DNA of 64,000 bases. Origin: Abelmoschus esculentus (taxonomy: Eukaryota; Streptophyta; Magnoliopsida; Malvales; Malvaceae). Positions 23,528 to 33,073 of this stretch are shown in pieces. The position numbers were made by a program, and so were the translations under genes. The stretch's first letter is position 1. The number at the start of each line of letters is the position of its first letter. A model generated the notes under the pieces. The model did no database searches. It was not told where the DNA came from and saw only the letters and a list, made by a program, of their open reading frames with translations. Location: NCBI GenBank assembly GCA_035048815.1, contig JAUCBN010000037.1:14660001-14724000 (forward strand), in the 5' to 3' direction.

Positions 23528-23920
23528 TTAAAAATTTCAATATATGTGAATCTCGTTATATTTAGTGGTTTATTATTTTTATATTCAAAATTTTAATTTT
23601 TTTTATAAATATGACATTTAAATTCAAAAAACAATTTAATCAAAAATATATTTTTGATTAATCGAAAATTTGAATATATGATCCAATTATCTAGTGTTTA
23701 AATATTCAATTCTTTTAGAACGAATATAGATCATCATATTTTCGATCCAAAAAAATATCTAAAAAATCAAATTAAATTATGATATGATATCCGACAACAT
23801 ACACCCCTTCCCTTATCTCTATCACTTATTCCTAATTTTTGACACATGTTTCCTTCAATAAATGTTTATACTTTAGGTTTAGGTTAGATTTTAAGGATTT
23901 AATGTTTATGATTTAGTTTT
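23528..23920. repeat. AT-rich unit also found at 25440, 38420 and 54420
   Basis: Shares landmarks with 38420-38930 and 54420-54690: GAATCTCGTTATATTTAGTG, the AATATATGATCCAATTAT segment and the TTTTTGACACATGTTTCCTTC end. The shared end continues to TTTTTATGATTTAGTTTTTA in the 38900 copy, whereas here it is interrupted by a solo LTR at 23921. Confidence 0.65.
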
Positions 23921-25168
23921 TGACAAGTGCATAAAAATCATAAATATTATTTCATATTTTTACTCGATTATTGCTTGTAAAGGACAAATTTAATGACAAT
24001 TAAGGATAATTCTGCATATTTTCCATTTTTCAACATCCATGCACTCACCTTACCATTTTATCTATTAATTGGGTGTAAAACAGATATGGTTAATGGTTTT
24101 CTTTCTTAGACAGAAAATAACCATACAGGTACGACCAGACAGATGAATGGATGCTGAAACATGAGTTGAAATGCAAGGATGCACCCGCCATGGCAGCAGA
24201 TCGCCCACCGCGGCAGTAGAGGAAAGATGATAACTGGTGCTCGATAGAGTCAAGCCATGGTCAAAGCTGACGTCGAATTAAGGAGTTAAATTATGAAATA
24301 GAATAAAAGAGTTGTAATTCAATAAGGACATGTATTCTTTAACCTAAGGCTAGGGGACAAGTCGGTTCTCATAGACAAAACCCTAGCCACCGACAAAACC
24401 CATCATGTTCTAAACTCCATCAAGTCTTAGGTATTTTGTGGAGTAGTTAGGGAAGAAAGTTGTATCTTATTTGAGAGTTATTAATGTAATCTTATTTTTC
24501 ATAGTTTATTCTCTCTTGGTTTTTACTCTTTTTCACTTATGAGCTCGAAAGATAAGTTTGTGAAGAAAAACATATTTGTCTAATATCGGGAGAGTTAAGC
24601 TCACGAAACGAGAGAATACGGTCTTTGCTCACGGACATCGACTAATCCGGCTTAAAGATAAGCCAACTAGGATTTCAGCGACTAAAAGGAAGCATATAAT
24701 CTATTGCTATCCATCCTTGATTCACGCCGGGAGGTATCATCAAGACATGGATTTCAATAGTTTCCTCGCTTAGGGATAAAGAGGAACAATTTCGGATGCT
24801 TTGTTGAACTATGGAAAGTTGAGTTATCGACAAGGCATAACTCCACCGAGACAGCTGAAGCGACACTTCGAGTGACCCGCGGCGGCGGCAATTCAACCTC
24901 GTGCATTAATAACTGGAGAATAAGTGCAACTGGATTTCCCTCTATAAAGCAACTACTTAACCTTACTTCTATCATTATTGTTCCCTTTAATTATTTAGTT
25001 TTCTTTTATTCTTAGTTAATTCACCATTACTCCAAATTACTTGTGTTTTTATTTTTAATTGCAGATTTATTGTGTAGTATAGGTTGCCCAACCCCTGTGA
25101 GTTTGACATCTAAAATACTACAATTTGACAAAAGATGAAAGAAATCTGAGGATTCTAGCTCATCACCA
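23921..25168 (+). repeat. Solo LTR of an Athila-related family (1,248 bp)
   Basis: Starts TGACAAGTGC and ends CATCACCA, flanked by the 5-bp duplication GTTTT (23916-23920 and 25169-25173). The homologous empty site is near 38920. Shared blocks with the nested Athila LTR, read on its own strand, include TTCACGCCGGGAGGTATCAT and TCGGGAGAGTTA; it also carries CCGCGGC motifs near 24210 and 24880. No internal coding sequence was seen, so LTR-LTR recombination is likely. Confidence 0.78.
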
Positions 25169-25173
25169 GTTTT

Positions 25174-26227
25174 TTTAATTTGTTAAAAAAAATGTAATTT
25201 AAATCTAAATATGTTCTTTAATTTTAAATCATTTAAAAATTATAAATTTATTGGTTAAAATTAGTTTTGAATATTTTAAATCATTTGAATATTCAATTTG
25301 ATTTTTATTTTTGGATCAAATATCCATCCAAGTTTAAATTTTCTAGATCATATACGAATCGTAATATTTCAATTTTTGAATTATCCAAAAATTTAAAATT
25401 TTAAGTTTTCATGAGTATTAATTTTGCTATATCCAAAAAATAAAATAAAATCAAAATTTTTCATAGATATGAATCTTATTATATTTAGTAGTTTGTTGTT
25501 TGTTGTATTCTAAATTTTAAAATTTTCATAAATATTACCTTTAAATTAAAAGAATAATTAAATCAAAATATATTTTTGAGTAATTAAATATTTAAATATT
25601 TGTTTCGATTATTCAATATTTAAATATCCAATTTTTTCTAAATTAAATATGAATCATTATATCTTTAATCCAAAAATCAAATATCTAAAAAAATATTAAA
25701 TTTTGATATGATTTCGAGAATGAACGCACCTACTCTTATCCTTATCACATATTCTAAATTTTTGACACATGTTTCCTTCAATAAATTATTTTAGGCTTTG
25801 TTTGTTCTAATAATAAATGTTTATTGTTTTTATATAAAAATTACAACAAAACCTTATCTTTTTATTTTTTTATTTTTTTAATCTAACAAAAAATAATATG
25901 GTTTAAGTTTACTTTAGGTTTTAAGGTTTAGTGTTTAACGTTTATGAGTTATTTTTTTTATTTTGTTTAAATTTTTTAATTTAAATCTAATTTTGTTGTT
26001 TAATTTTAAATTATTTAAATATTATGAATTTATTGGTTAAATTAGTTCCGTTTATTTAAAATTATAACTTAAAATATAATATTTAAGATTTAGGTTTTTG
26101 ACTTTAATTAAATTATTCAGATCTAATTTGTTGTTTTTAACTTACAAATATTTAACTTAACTCCTTTTAAAACCATTATTTTTTTGAGACCGTATATGAT
26201 TGCTTATATTATACATATCAAGAATAC
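25174..26227. other. AT-rich repeat DNA, no gene
   Basis: 25380-25990 repeats the unit seen at 23528-23920, 38380-38960 and 54360-54690 (for example ATTTTTGACACATGTTTCC). The remainder is low-complexity A/T. Nothing coding was recognised. Confidence 0.6.
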
Positions 26228-26383
26228 GAAAAATTATATCATGGGTCAGTTTCACTACGTGTTCATGGGACCAACTACTAAAAACTACCAAAAATTAAAA
26301 AATTAAAAAATAATGAGGTGGATAGTTTTTAGTAGTTGGTCCATGAATGACGTGGTGAGACTGACTTATGATATAATTTCTTC
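26228..26383. repeat. Hairpin (fold-back) element with ~60-bp arms
   Basis: Left arm 26228-26290 and right arm 26320-26383 are imperfect inverted repeats around a ~30-bp A-rich loop. Core shared arm sequence is CCAACTACTAAAAACTA; the outer part reads AATTATATCAT on both sides. It is compatible with a small MITE or fold-back element. I could not fix its target duplication. Confidence 0.7.
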
Positions 26384-26504
26384 AAAAATACAAATATTTT
26401 TTTGAAACTGGATTATATTCAAATTAAAAAATTATAAATAAATCACACAATAAATTAACATTAAAATTTTAACATGTAAAAATAAAAATAATAAAATTTT
26501 AAAG

Positions 26505-28165
26505 GTGTGAAAGAGACTAAAATACAAATTCTATCACCACAAAAAAAATTTTAACAAACTTCTGATAAAAATTCAACAAAACTATCACTTTGATAAGAGT
26601 ACTTTAAAAGAAAATAAATTGTACAAATCATCGATCTTCGCTACTATCAACACTTAATTGATATTTATCATAAAATTGTTAAATTGTTAAAAAGACAATT
26701 GACAAGCGTTATATTTTATTAAATAAATATACCTTAATTTCAAAATAAATAAATAAATAACAAAGTATAGAGAAAACAAGGGTCAATCCGTATGGACTAA
26801 GGAATACAGATTAAGGAGTTTCTGATATCTGGAAATAAATAGTAAAGTAAAATAAGGGGTTTAATCAAACGAATTAAATTGAAAATATAAATAAAGAAAA
26901 TTTGAAAAGAAAATAAATTTAAAAATAAAAAAAGTAAGTATTAAAGAGTAAAATAATTAAGTTAATTAGCCTCAGACTTTGCTATTGATCACTGAAAAAA
27001 AAGATTTTGTTCTCCGAATACACGTTGGTTATAGTCTACAAACTTGATCCTTGTAATTTATTTTTCTCTCTGATGAATCGAAACGACATTGTTATTGAAT
27101 TTTGTATTATAATTTTTGGCGTTGCCGAATTGCAAAGTTTTGAAGTGTGTGTTTATCCCGGTGCCTATAATATACTCTTCGATCTTTAAAAATGGTGATA
27201 TGATCATGTGAAATTTAAGTACGTGTGATATTGAAGATTAACGAGTAAAAGTTTTTTTTTCTCTTTTCATATTTTTATTAAAAAAATTTAAAAAATTGAA
27301 TTCTAAACTCTAACTCTAATTTTTTATATCATAAACCTTAAATTAAATCTTATACCTTAAAAAATACATATTACACCTATTTTCTTAAATCTTAACTATA
27401 ACCCGTAACTAAAACTTTAAATCCTAAATCCACTAATTTGAAGGGAGAGCGCCAATGAAACACAATAAAGGGTTTACACTCCAGATTAACCAATGTTGAT
27501 TCTTATGAAAAAATCTCGAATTTTAGTTTTATAAGCTTTCATTTCCTTTGGATGATTTCACAACTTGTCTTTCATGGAACTAAAGCAAAATAATCCTAAA
27601 ATATCCATTCTAAACTAAATTAAATACGATTATTTTAAGGGTAACCTACATATTTAGCCACTCAACTTTAACATGTTTTATTTTAGTCATTAAATTTTCA
27701 ATTTTACTATTAAACTTCGAATCTTTTAGGTCATTTAATAATTAAGTCTTTAAAATCGTTTGATTTTTTAGTAAATTTATAAAAAAAACACCCTCCATCT
27801 TTTCTCTCAAACACATTTTTATATTTCCTTTAATTCACCAGTGTTAGAATACTTTCTTCCACATCTGAATTATGAAGAGCTCAAGAAGGAGTAACATATA
27901 ATATATATTTTTTTCATGTTGAATAGATAATAGGGATTGCATATTCATCTCTCGAGTCCAAGTCATCTATATATCATGCGAGTTCAATTATATTTGAGAA
28001 ACTTTTCATACCTTACAAAGGAATTAAAGCTTCACGCTTACATATTAGTTCATATTCTAATAATTTCATCATTTATTTATTAGTATGATATAGCTAACTT
28101 TCCCAAGTGCTGAGAAGTATATATATTTTATAAAGGTTTGAGTGAAGCAAGGTGTTGAATCCATG
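26505..28165. other. Intergenic 3' flank of type I MMP copy 1
   Basis: No gene recognised. 26700-26960 matches 45610-45790. 27060-27870 is the repeat also present at 6185-6861 and 45795-46745, and carries a reverse-oriented degenerate CCCTAA-like segment (27290-27440). It lacks the LINE fragment that block 2 has at 46501-46655. Confidence 0.65.
28071..28081 (-). terminator. Candidate poly(A) signals of type I MMP copy 1
   Basis: Minus-strand AATAAATAAA-type sequence (two overlapping AATAAA) lies about 85-95 nt after the stop codon. The same sequence is kept downstream of the block 2 copy near 46940-46950. Confidence 0.45.
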
Positions 28166-28843
28166 CTAGGCATATAAGTTCTGTATGCCAACCTTGTCAT
28201 CTTGGGCAAGGGACCTTTTGAGAGTTCCACGAATAAGTGTGTCGTTCATGACTGCAGATGGAACTGTAGAATGAGCAAGGCCGAGGGTATGTCCTATTTC
28301 ATGCATGGCACCTGATTGCAGGTCTAATTGGTTCCTCGACGGTCTAGAACCGGTGCTCCAGTTCGTGTTAACATTATCAAGTAGAAGCGTCCCATTAGGT
28401 GCTGACCAAGCATAGCCATAATATCCACCAAAAACCTTAGTGAACGAAATTTTGATGTTAGCATTCTCGCCCGGTTCTACCTTTTTGAACGCAAATTTAG
28501 GAACTGCACGTTCCCAGACTTTGAATGCCGCTGCCACGGAATTGTTCACTGCTCGAGAATTTAAACCGGCTGGAAGACGAGAAGTAGACACGAAACCGTA
28601 GGTCACCGGGAAGTTCTTCCATTTAGGTTTCCCATTGAAATACTTATAACTATCAACGCCATTAAAAGTCATTTGGTCGATGATATTAGAGACACCACAA
28701 CCTCGATGCTGGTCTGGCTCGAGATTTTGAAGAGAAGCAGGTTTCACGGTTCTAGACGTAGCTGCAAAAGGTTGCAACAAGAGGAACATAAGAAATGTTC
28801 CTACAAGATTATGGTCAAGGCCAAGTTTAGCTGCCATTTGCAT
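28166..28843 (-). CDS. Compact plant matrixin (matrix metalloproteinase), type I copy 1
   Basis: 225 aa, single exon, from a true ATG at 28843. Residues 1-29 form a signal peptide (hydrophobic LVGTFLMFLLLQPFAATS), implying secretion to the apoplast. A cysteine-switch-like motif HRGCGVSN has Cys49; the plant family usually has PRCGVPD. The catalytic zinc site HEIGHTLGLAH is at 181-191 (coordinates 28271-28303), with a Met-turn at Met199 (SAVMND). Plant MMPs are usually longer than 300 aa with an N-terminal propeptide domain; here only ~20 residues separate signal and switch. The usual structural-zinc histidines (HGD, LAHA and HxD contexts) are not seen in 130-165, where the sequence reads YYGYAWSAPNGTLLLDN. 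There is no C-terminal hydrophobic GPI-type tail. The ORF is intact and has a TATA box 75 bp upstream. It is 8 residues different from the block 2 copy. I infer an endopeptidase of extracellular proteins; the substrate is unknown. Confidence 0.93.
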   Translation of the reverse strand: MQMAAKLGLDHNLVGTFLMFLLLQPFAATSRTVKPASLQNLEPDQHRGCGVSNIIDQMTFNGVDSYKYFNGKPKWKNFPVTYGFVSTSRLPAGLNSRAVNNSVAAAFKVWERAVPKFAFKKVEPGENANIKISFTKVFGGYYGYAWSAPNGTLLLDNVNTNWSTGSRPSRNQLDLQSGAMHEIGHTLGLAHSTVPSAVMNDTLIRGTLKRSLAQDDKVGIQNLYA

Positions 28844-28917
28844 GGTATGGGGGAGTCTGTGAGATGAACTATTGCTTAGTGTTTAGGGTGAGTGTCTTGG
28901 TGTTTGCCTTTCCTTCC

Positions 28918-28925
28918 TATTTATA
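28918..28925 (-). promoter_or_regulatory. TATA box of type I MMP copy 1
   Basis: Minus-strand TATAAATA, 75 bp upstream of the ATG. The same box at the same distance is present in all four MMP copies. Confidence 0.7.
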
Positions 28926-28929
28926 CAGA

Positions 28930-29159
28930 AAATCTGAATTTGTTTATGTTCATTCTAGGGTATAGTTATGGACCTATGGTAGGGTCAATTTAATGTCATT
29001 CAAAAATAAGTTCAAATTTAATATCAGACCTGAGGTTGGCCTGCTTTCATAACTACTTTTTCTTCATTCGACTAAAATCAACTTACTGTGCTGATGACTT
29101 TTCCTGAAATCGGCTTGCAGTGATGGCTATTTTTTACGATACTATATCCTTAAGTTAAT
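28930..29159. other. Conserved 5' flank of type I MMP copy 1
   Basis: Nearly identical to 47798-48030 in block 2, containing GGACCTATGGTAGGGTCAA and a GAAATCGGCTTGCAGTGATG segment. It probably holds the upstream promoter, but no specific element can be assigned. Confidence 0.5.
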
Positions 29160-30089
29160 GTTTAGAAATCGACTTGTAATGAATATTTTAAGATGATGTA
29201 CAGAAGAAAGTATGATTATGGAATAATAGATTTTTATTCTAATAGGGTATAAATCGTTTAGTCTTTTATTATATTTTTTTTTAATTTCTTTAAAATATTG
29301 AATTTAAGATTTAGAGTTTAGGGTTCAATAATAGGAGTTGTGGGTAGGGTTTATGTAATTAGGGTAAGGTGAATTTTTTTAAGGTGTAAGGTTTAGGATA
29401 TGAAAATTAGGATCATGTTTTAGAATTTAATTTTAAAGAATTTTTAAGGCAGGGCATAGGAGTAATGATTAGGGGTAGAAGATTTTTGTTTTACTACGGT
29501 GCTATTTGTATGCCTTTTATTATGTCTCCTTTGGTGCCCTAACTTTAAAATAGTGGGTTTAGGATTTAGAGTTCAAGATTAGGGTTTATGGATAGGGTTT
29601 AGGTATAAAGGGTAGGATGCATTTTTTAATATGTAGAGTTTAAAATTTAATTTTAAATGACATTTTAAGATGAGGCATGAAAGGAGGCATGATTAGAGAC
29701 ACGATTGTTCTAATGAGGTGCAAACTATCTGCCCTTTATTGTTCTCCTTTGATGCCTTCACTTTAAAATATTGGGTTTAAAGTTTAGGATTTAGGATATA
29801 AGGTTATAGGTTGTGGGTAAGGTTTAGGAAATTAGGGGTAGAGTTTATTTTTATGGTTTAGGATAATGAAATTAGGGTTAGAGTTTAGAATTTAATTTTA
29901 AAGGAATTTTTTAAGGTAGGGAATGAAACGAGGCATGATTAGGGGTAAGAGATTTTTGTTTTAACGGGGTACAAATCGTCTTCCCCTTTTTGTCTGTTTT
30001 GGTGTTCCCCTTTAAAATAATGGGTTTAGAGTTCATGGTCTAAGATTAGGGATATGGGTAGGGTTTTGAGAATTAGGAGTAGGGTTGGG
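29160..30089 (+). repeat. Array of ~240-bp telomere-like degenerate repeats (about 4 units)
   Basis: Units start near 29205, 29470, 29690 and 29930 with GATTA..GG..AGAGATTTTT, followed by CCTTTATTGT.TCTCCTTTG, TTTAAAATA.TGGGTTTAG, runs of (T)TTAGGGTTTA-like sequence, and TTAATTTTAAA. The parallel array in block 2 is 48030-49093. A reverse-oriented unit sits 3' of the gene (27290-27440), so the MMP gene is flanked by inverted copies. Confidence 0.72.
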
Positions 30090-30636
30090 GGCGTATCGAA
30101 ACACCTGAACATTTTCCTTTGAAATAAGCAAGATGTTTAGAAACACTTGGAAAGTGTATAGAAACGCCTGAAATATTTTGTGTTATTTGGCTTCTTTAAA
30201 ACATTTAAAACACATTAACAAGTCCTTGAAAATGTCTCAAACTTATTTTCAAGTTGTTTGGACATAAAATCATTTTTGAAATATTTTCAATTTACTCTAA
30301 AATTATTTTTCAATTATTATATCAAAATATTAATTCTACAATATAGATAATATATTGTTATTCTTTCACTTTTTATACATAAAATATTAGTTAGTGATTG
30401 AGTTTGTCTAAGTTCATTCTAGGCTAGTTATATAGTCAACGGATGGATGCGTGATTTTATGTTAAAAAGATATAAATTATCATAAAATTATATTAGAAAT
30501 GTAGGATGTAAAATTATAATATTATAGGGGTGCGAAATTAGATTATCTAAAATATATAAATATAATACTTAAAAAATTTTAGGGTTGTGGTTTCCCTAGA
30601 ACCCCTATAAATAATATAGTACAATCAATTTAATAT
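30090..30636. repeat. LTR fragment plus 3' flank, homologous to block 2 49950-50507
   Basis: Begins abruptly after a 240-bp unit with GCGTATCGAAACACCTGAAC, the 3' part of the solo LTR at 49094-50211, and continues through its right flank to AATATTAT at 30636. Here it joins another 240-bp unit. The same flank recurs a second time in block 1 at 36440-36725 without the LTR fragment, so the arrangement is a rearranged or converted tract. Confidence 0.65.
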
Positions 30637-30923
30637 TATAGGGGTAAGAGATTTTTGTTTTAACGGGGTACAAATCGCCTTCTCCTTTTTGTGTCTCTTT
30701 TGGTGTTCCCCTTTAAAATAATGGGTTTAGAGTTCATGGTCTAAGATTAGGGATGTGGGTAGGGTTTTGAGAATTAGGAGTAAGGTTTATTTTTTAGGGT
30801 TATGGTTTAGGATATGAAAATTAAAGTCAAGGTTTAGAATTTAATTTTAAAGGATTTTTTAAGGTGAGATATGAAAGGAGACATGATTAGGGATAAGAGA
30901 TTTTTGTTTTAATGAGTGCAAAT
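30637..30923 (+). repeat. 240-bp repeat unit, interrupted by chromovirus insertion
   Basis: The first ~130 bp are nearly identical to the unit at 29940-30085 (AGAGATTTTTGTTTTAACGG). A second unit starts near 30885 and is cut at GTGCAAAT (30923) by the LTR. Confidence 0.7.
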
Positions 30924-31432
30924 TGTCACGCCCCTAGAGTTTCAATCGGGACATGCGGCCTTATACGCCCCTTTTTATGAGAATAGGCGCCTAAGTTACG
31001 CCTATCTGGTCCAAGCCGACGGCTTGGACTATGAAGGAAACGTGAATGCTCGAGAAATAGAAAATAAAGAAAGAGATTGTGGTTGTAATCCGGGCGATAG
31101 CCCGACACTTTTATTGAATGTCGAAAAACGTCGAGAAAACAAAGTAAGTGACTTGAGAGCAAAACTCAAGACTAAGTAAATAATGAGGTGGGGGTAAGCC
31201 TCTTTATATAGCCCCCTCTATGTTCCTAGTTCTAATCTAACTAGGATTCCTAGTCCTTCAAGGCTTAAAACTCCTTGATTCCTAATGTGGACGAACTCCT
31301 TCATGGAGTCGAACTCTAAGGCTTCTTAGGTGCCTTTACTTGGGCCCTAAGGTGCGACGGGCTTGCTCCTGATACGCGGCAGGACTGGCCCCAATGGTCT
31401 TCTCGGATGCCACCCTTAGTTGCGTGGGGACT

Positions 31433-31840
31433 CGGCACTCCTGGTGCGGACTGGATCGGCACCCATGGTTTGGACTGGATCGGCACCCATGGTTTGGACT
31501 GGATCGGCACCCATGGTTTGGACTGGATCGGCACCCATGGTTTGGACTGGATCGGCACCCATGGTGCGGGCTGGATCGACACCCATGGTGCGGGCTGGAT
31601 CGACACCCATGGTGAGGGCTGGATCGACACCCATGGTGCGGACTGGATAGGCACCCATGGTGCGTGTGTGTCCGCCACCTAAGGTGCGGGTGTAACCGGC
31701 ACCCGTGGTGCGGGCGTGACCGGTACCCGTGGTGCGACTATGACAGGCACCCGTGGTGCGATTATGATAAGCACCCGTGGTGCGACTATGACTGGCACCC
31801 GTGGTGTGAGTATGACCGACACCCATGGTGCGGGTACCCT
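31433..31840 (+). repeat. 24-bp tandem array in LTR, 17 units
   Basis: 17 units of 24 bp with the core GGCACCCATGGT followed by TTGGACTGGAT or TGCGGGCTGGAT variants. Units 2-5 are identical or nearly so, pointing to recent expansion. The matching array in the other LTR has 11 units. The length is a multiple of 3, so all frames stay open and give spurious repetitive peptides. Confidence 0.92.
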
Positions 31841-31850
31841 CGGACCCCGT

Positions 31851-32006
31851 GGTCCCGAGGGGCTTCGCTCGGACAACCTCGGCCCAAGTGGTGTCGAGGG
31901 GCTTCGCTCGGACAACCTCAGCCCAAGTGGTGCCGAGGGGCTTGGCTCGGACAACCTCGGCCTTGATGGTGCCGAGGGGCTTGGCTCGGACAACCTCGAC
32001 CTCGAT
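31851..32006 (+). repeat. 39-bp tandem array in LTR, 4 units plus a partial one
   Basis: Units contain CTCGGACAACCTCG and GGTGTCGAGGGGCTT, starting at 31851, 31890, 31929 and 31968, then a partial unit. The same array is in the other LTR from 35421. Confidence 0.85.
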
Positions 32007-32101
32007 GGCGCCGAGGGATTTGGCCCTCGTGGGCTTGACCCCTTGGGTGCGGAGTGATGCATTCTTTAAGTATGCGGGTTGGCAAATAGTATGGGCGGGT
32101 T

Positions 32102-33064
32102 TTACCCCTTGGTGCGCGGAAAATTTGGGCTCAAAATAGCGGTCCGTGATATTCTCCCCACTGGTTCTAGCGACGCCCTCGTCGCTTTTCTAATTTGATA
32201 TCGGCTTACTTGAATTTTCAATTTCCAAATTTTCTCGGCTAGTTCCCAACTTCCTTTGTTATTTGGAAGTCCTTCCCACAAGACGAAGTATTCATGCCTT
32301 GGTTTGCGTCTCGGTTTTCGAATGACCCGTTCTGCTTGTACGTCCCAAGTTGTGTTCTCGTAAGAGATTTTCACTCCAACTTGTGTTTGGTGTGTTTTGA
32401 CTTGGTCTGGGTGTGATTTATTCTTTTGGAAGGATTTTAGTGAACTCACATGGAATACCGGATGAGCTTGAATTGCTGTGGGTAAATCTAGATGATAAGT
32501 TTTGTGGCCCACTCATTTTAAGACTTTGAATGGGCCCTCGTATCTCTGCACAAGCTTCTTGTGCGCGGTGGGATTTTGTAGGATCCCGGTCAACTTGGCA
32601 AGGACTAAGTCCCCAGCTTGATAGCTGATGTCCCTCCGTTTTGTGTTTGCCCACCTCTTTGTTTGCTCCTTCCTCTTTGTCCCAGATTTGTGAGTTATTC
32701 GCTTTGGTTCGTCATGCTTGCTTGCATGTACGTTAAGCGGGGAAGATTGATCGGGAATTGTCGATGATGGTAACAATTCCTTGGAGTCCTTTATTGCGAT
32801 TTGTGGGACTGTTTGTGACACAAGTTTCAACTTGTGGTCGACTTCTTCTTCCCATGTAGAAATTTTGGGTGACTTGAGGGATGTCTCGTCTTGGAGTCCA
32901 ACTATGACTTGTCCCACTTCTACCGAGACTTTCTTTGGTTCGATTGGGTCATCATGTATCAGTGTTATGACGGATGGTTGTGCTTCATCGTCTACCTTTT
33001 TGCTAAATTGGATGGCTGACATTACTTTTCCTTTAACCCCAAGCATTCTTTTTGCCGGTACCAA
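32102..33064 (-). pseudogene. Chromovirus integrase C-terminus and chromodomain (pol deleted)
   Basis: Continues in the frame of gag-protease after a TAA at 33074. The first ~95 codons are a protease-RT spacer (VKGKVMSAIQFSKKVDDEA). It then passes, without RT, RNase H or an integrase core, into the integrase C-terminal motif (RRDISYQAGDLVLAKLTG, RYEGPFKVLK). A TGA at 32513-32515 interrupts; after it come HPVFHVSSLKSF and a chromodomain (YENTTWDVQAERVI, EYFVLWEGLPNNKGSWE) that would target insertion to chromatin. The deletion preserved the reading frame. Confidence 0.85.
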
Positions 33065-33073
33065 GCAAGGGTG

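Larger units (their letters stand above)
30924..32151 (-). repeat. 3' LTR of chromovirus derivative (1,228 bp)
   Basis: Plus orientation TGTCACGCCCC to CCGTGATA (the sister LTR ends CCGTGACA, so the terminal CA is mutated here). It is longer than the other LTR because of six extra 24-bp repeat units. Confidence 0.9.

Noticed and set aside
24576..24975. Small ORFs at 24576-24975
   Set aside because: Lie within the solo LTR and have no recognisable domain.
28673..28867. Plus-strand ORFs opposite the MMP genes (also 40929-41417, 47541-47735, 56331-56636)
   Set aside because: Antisense shadows of the MMP reading frames.
29160..30089. Possible true telomeric repeat array
   Set aside because: Units are ~240 bp with only degenerate TTTAGGG-like words; not a (TTTAGGG)n array.
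31433..31840. Regular repeats that might be taken for a CRISPR-like array
   Set aside because: Direct tandem repeats without spacers, in a plant LTR.
31316..31966. Several long ORFs on both strands coding for repetitive peptides such as PWVPIQSKPWVPIQS or DWIGTHGLDWIGTHG
   Set aside because: They are products of a 24-bp tandem repeat (multiple of 3) inside an LTR, which keeps many frames open. No gene signals.
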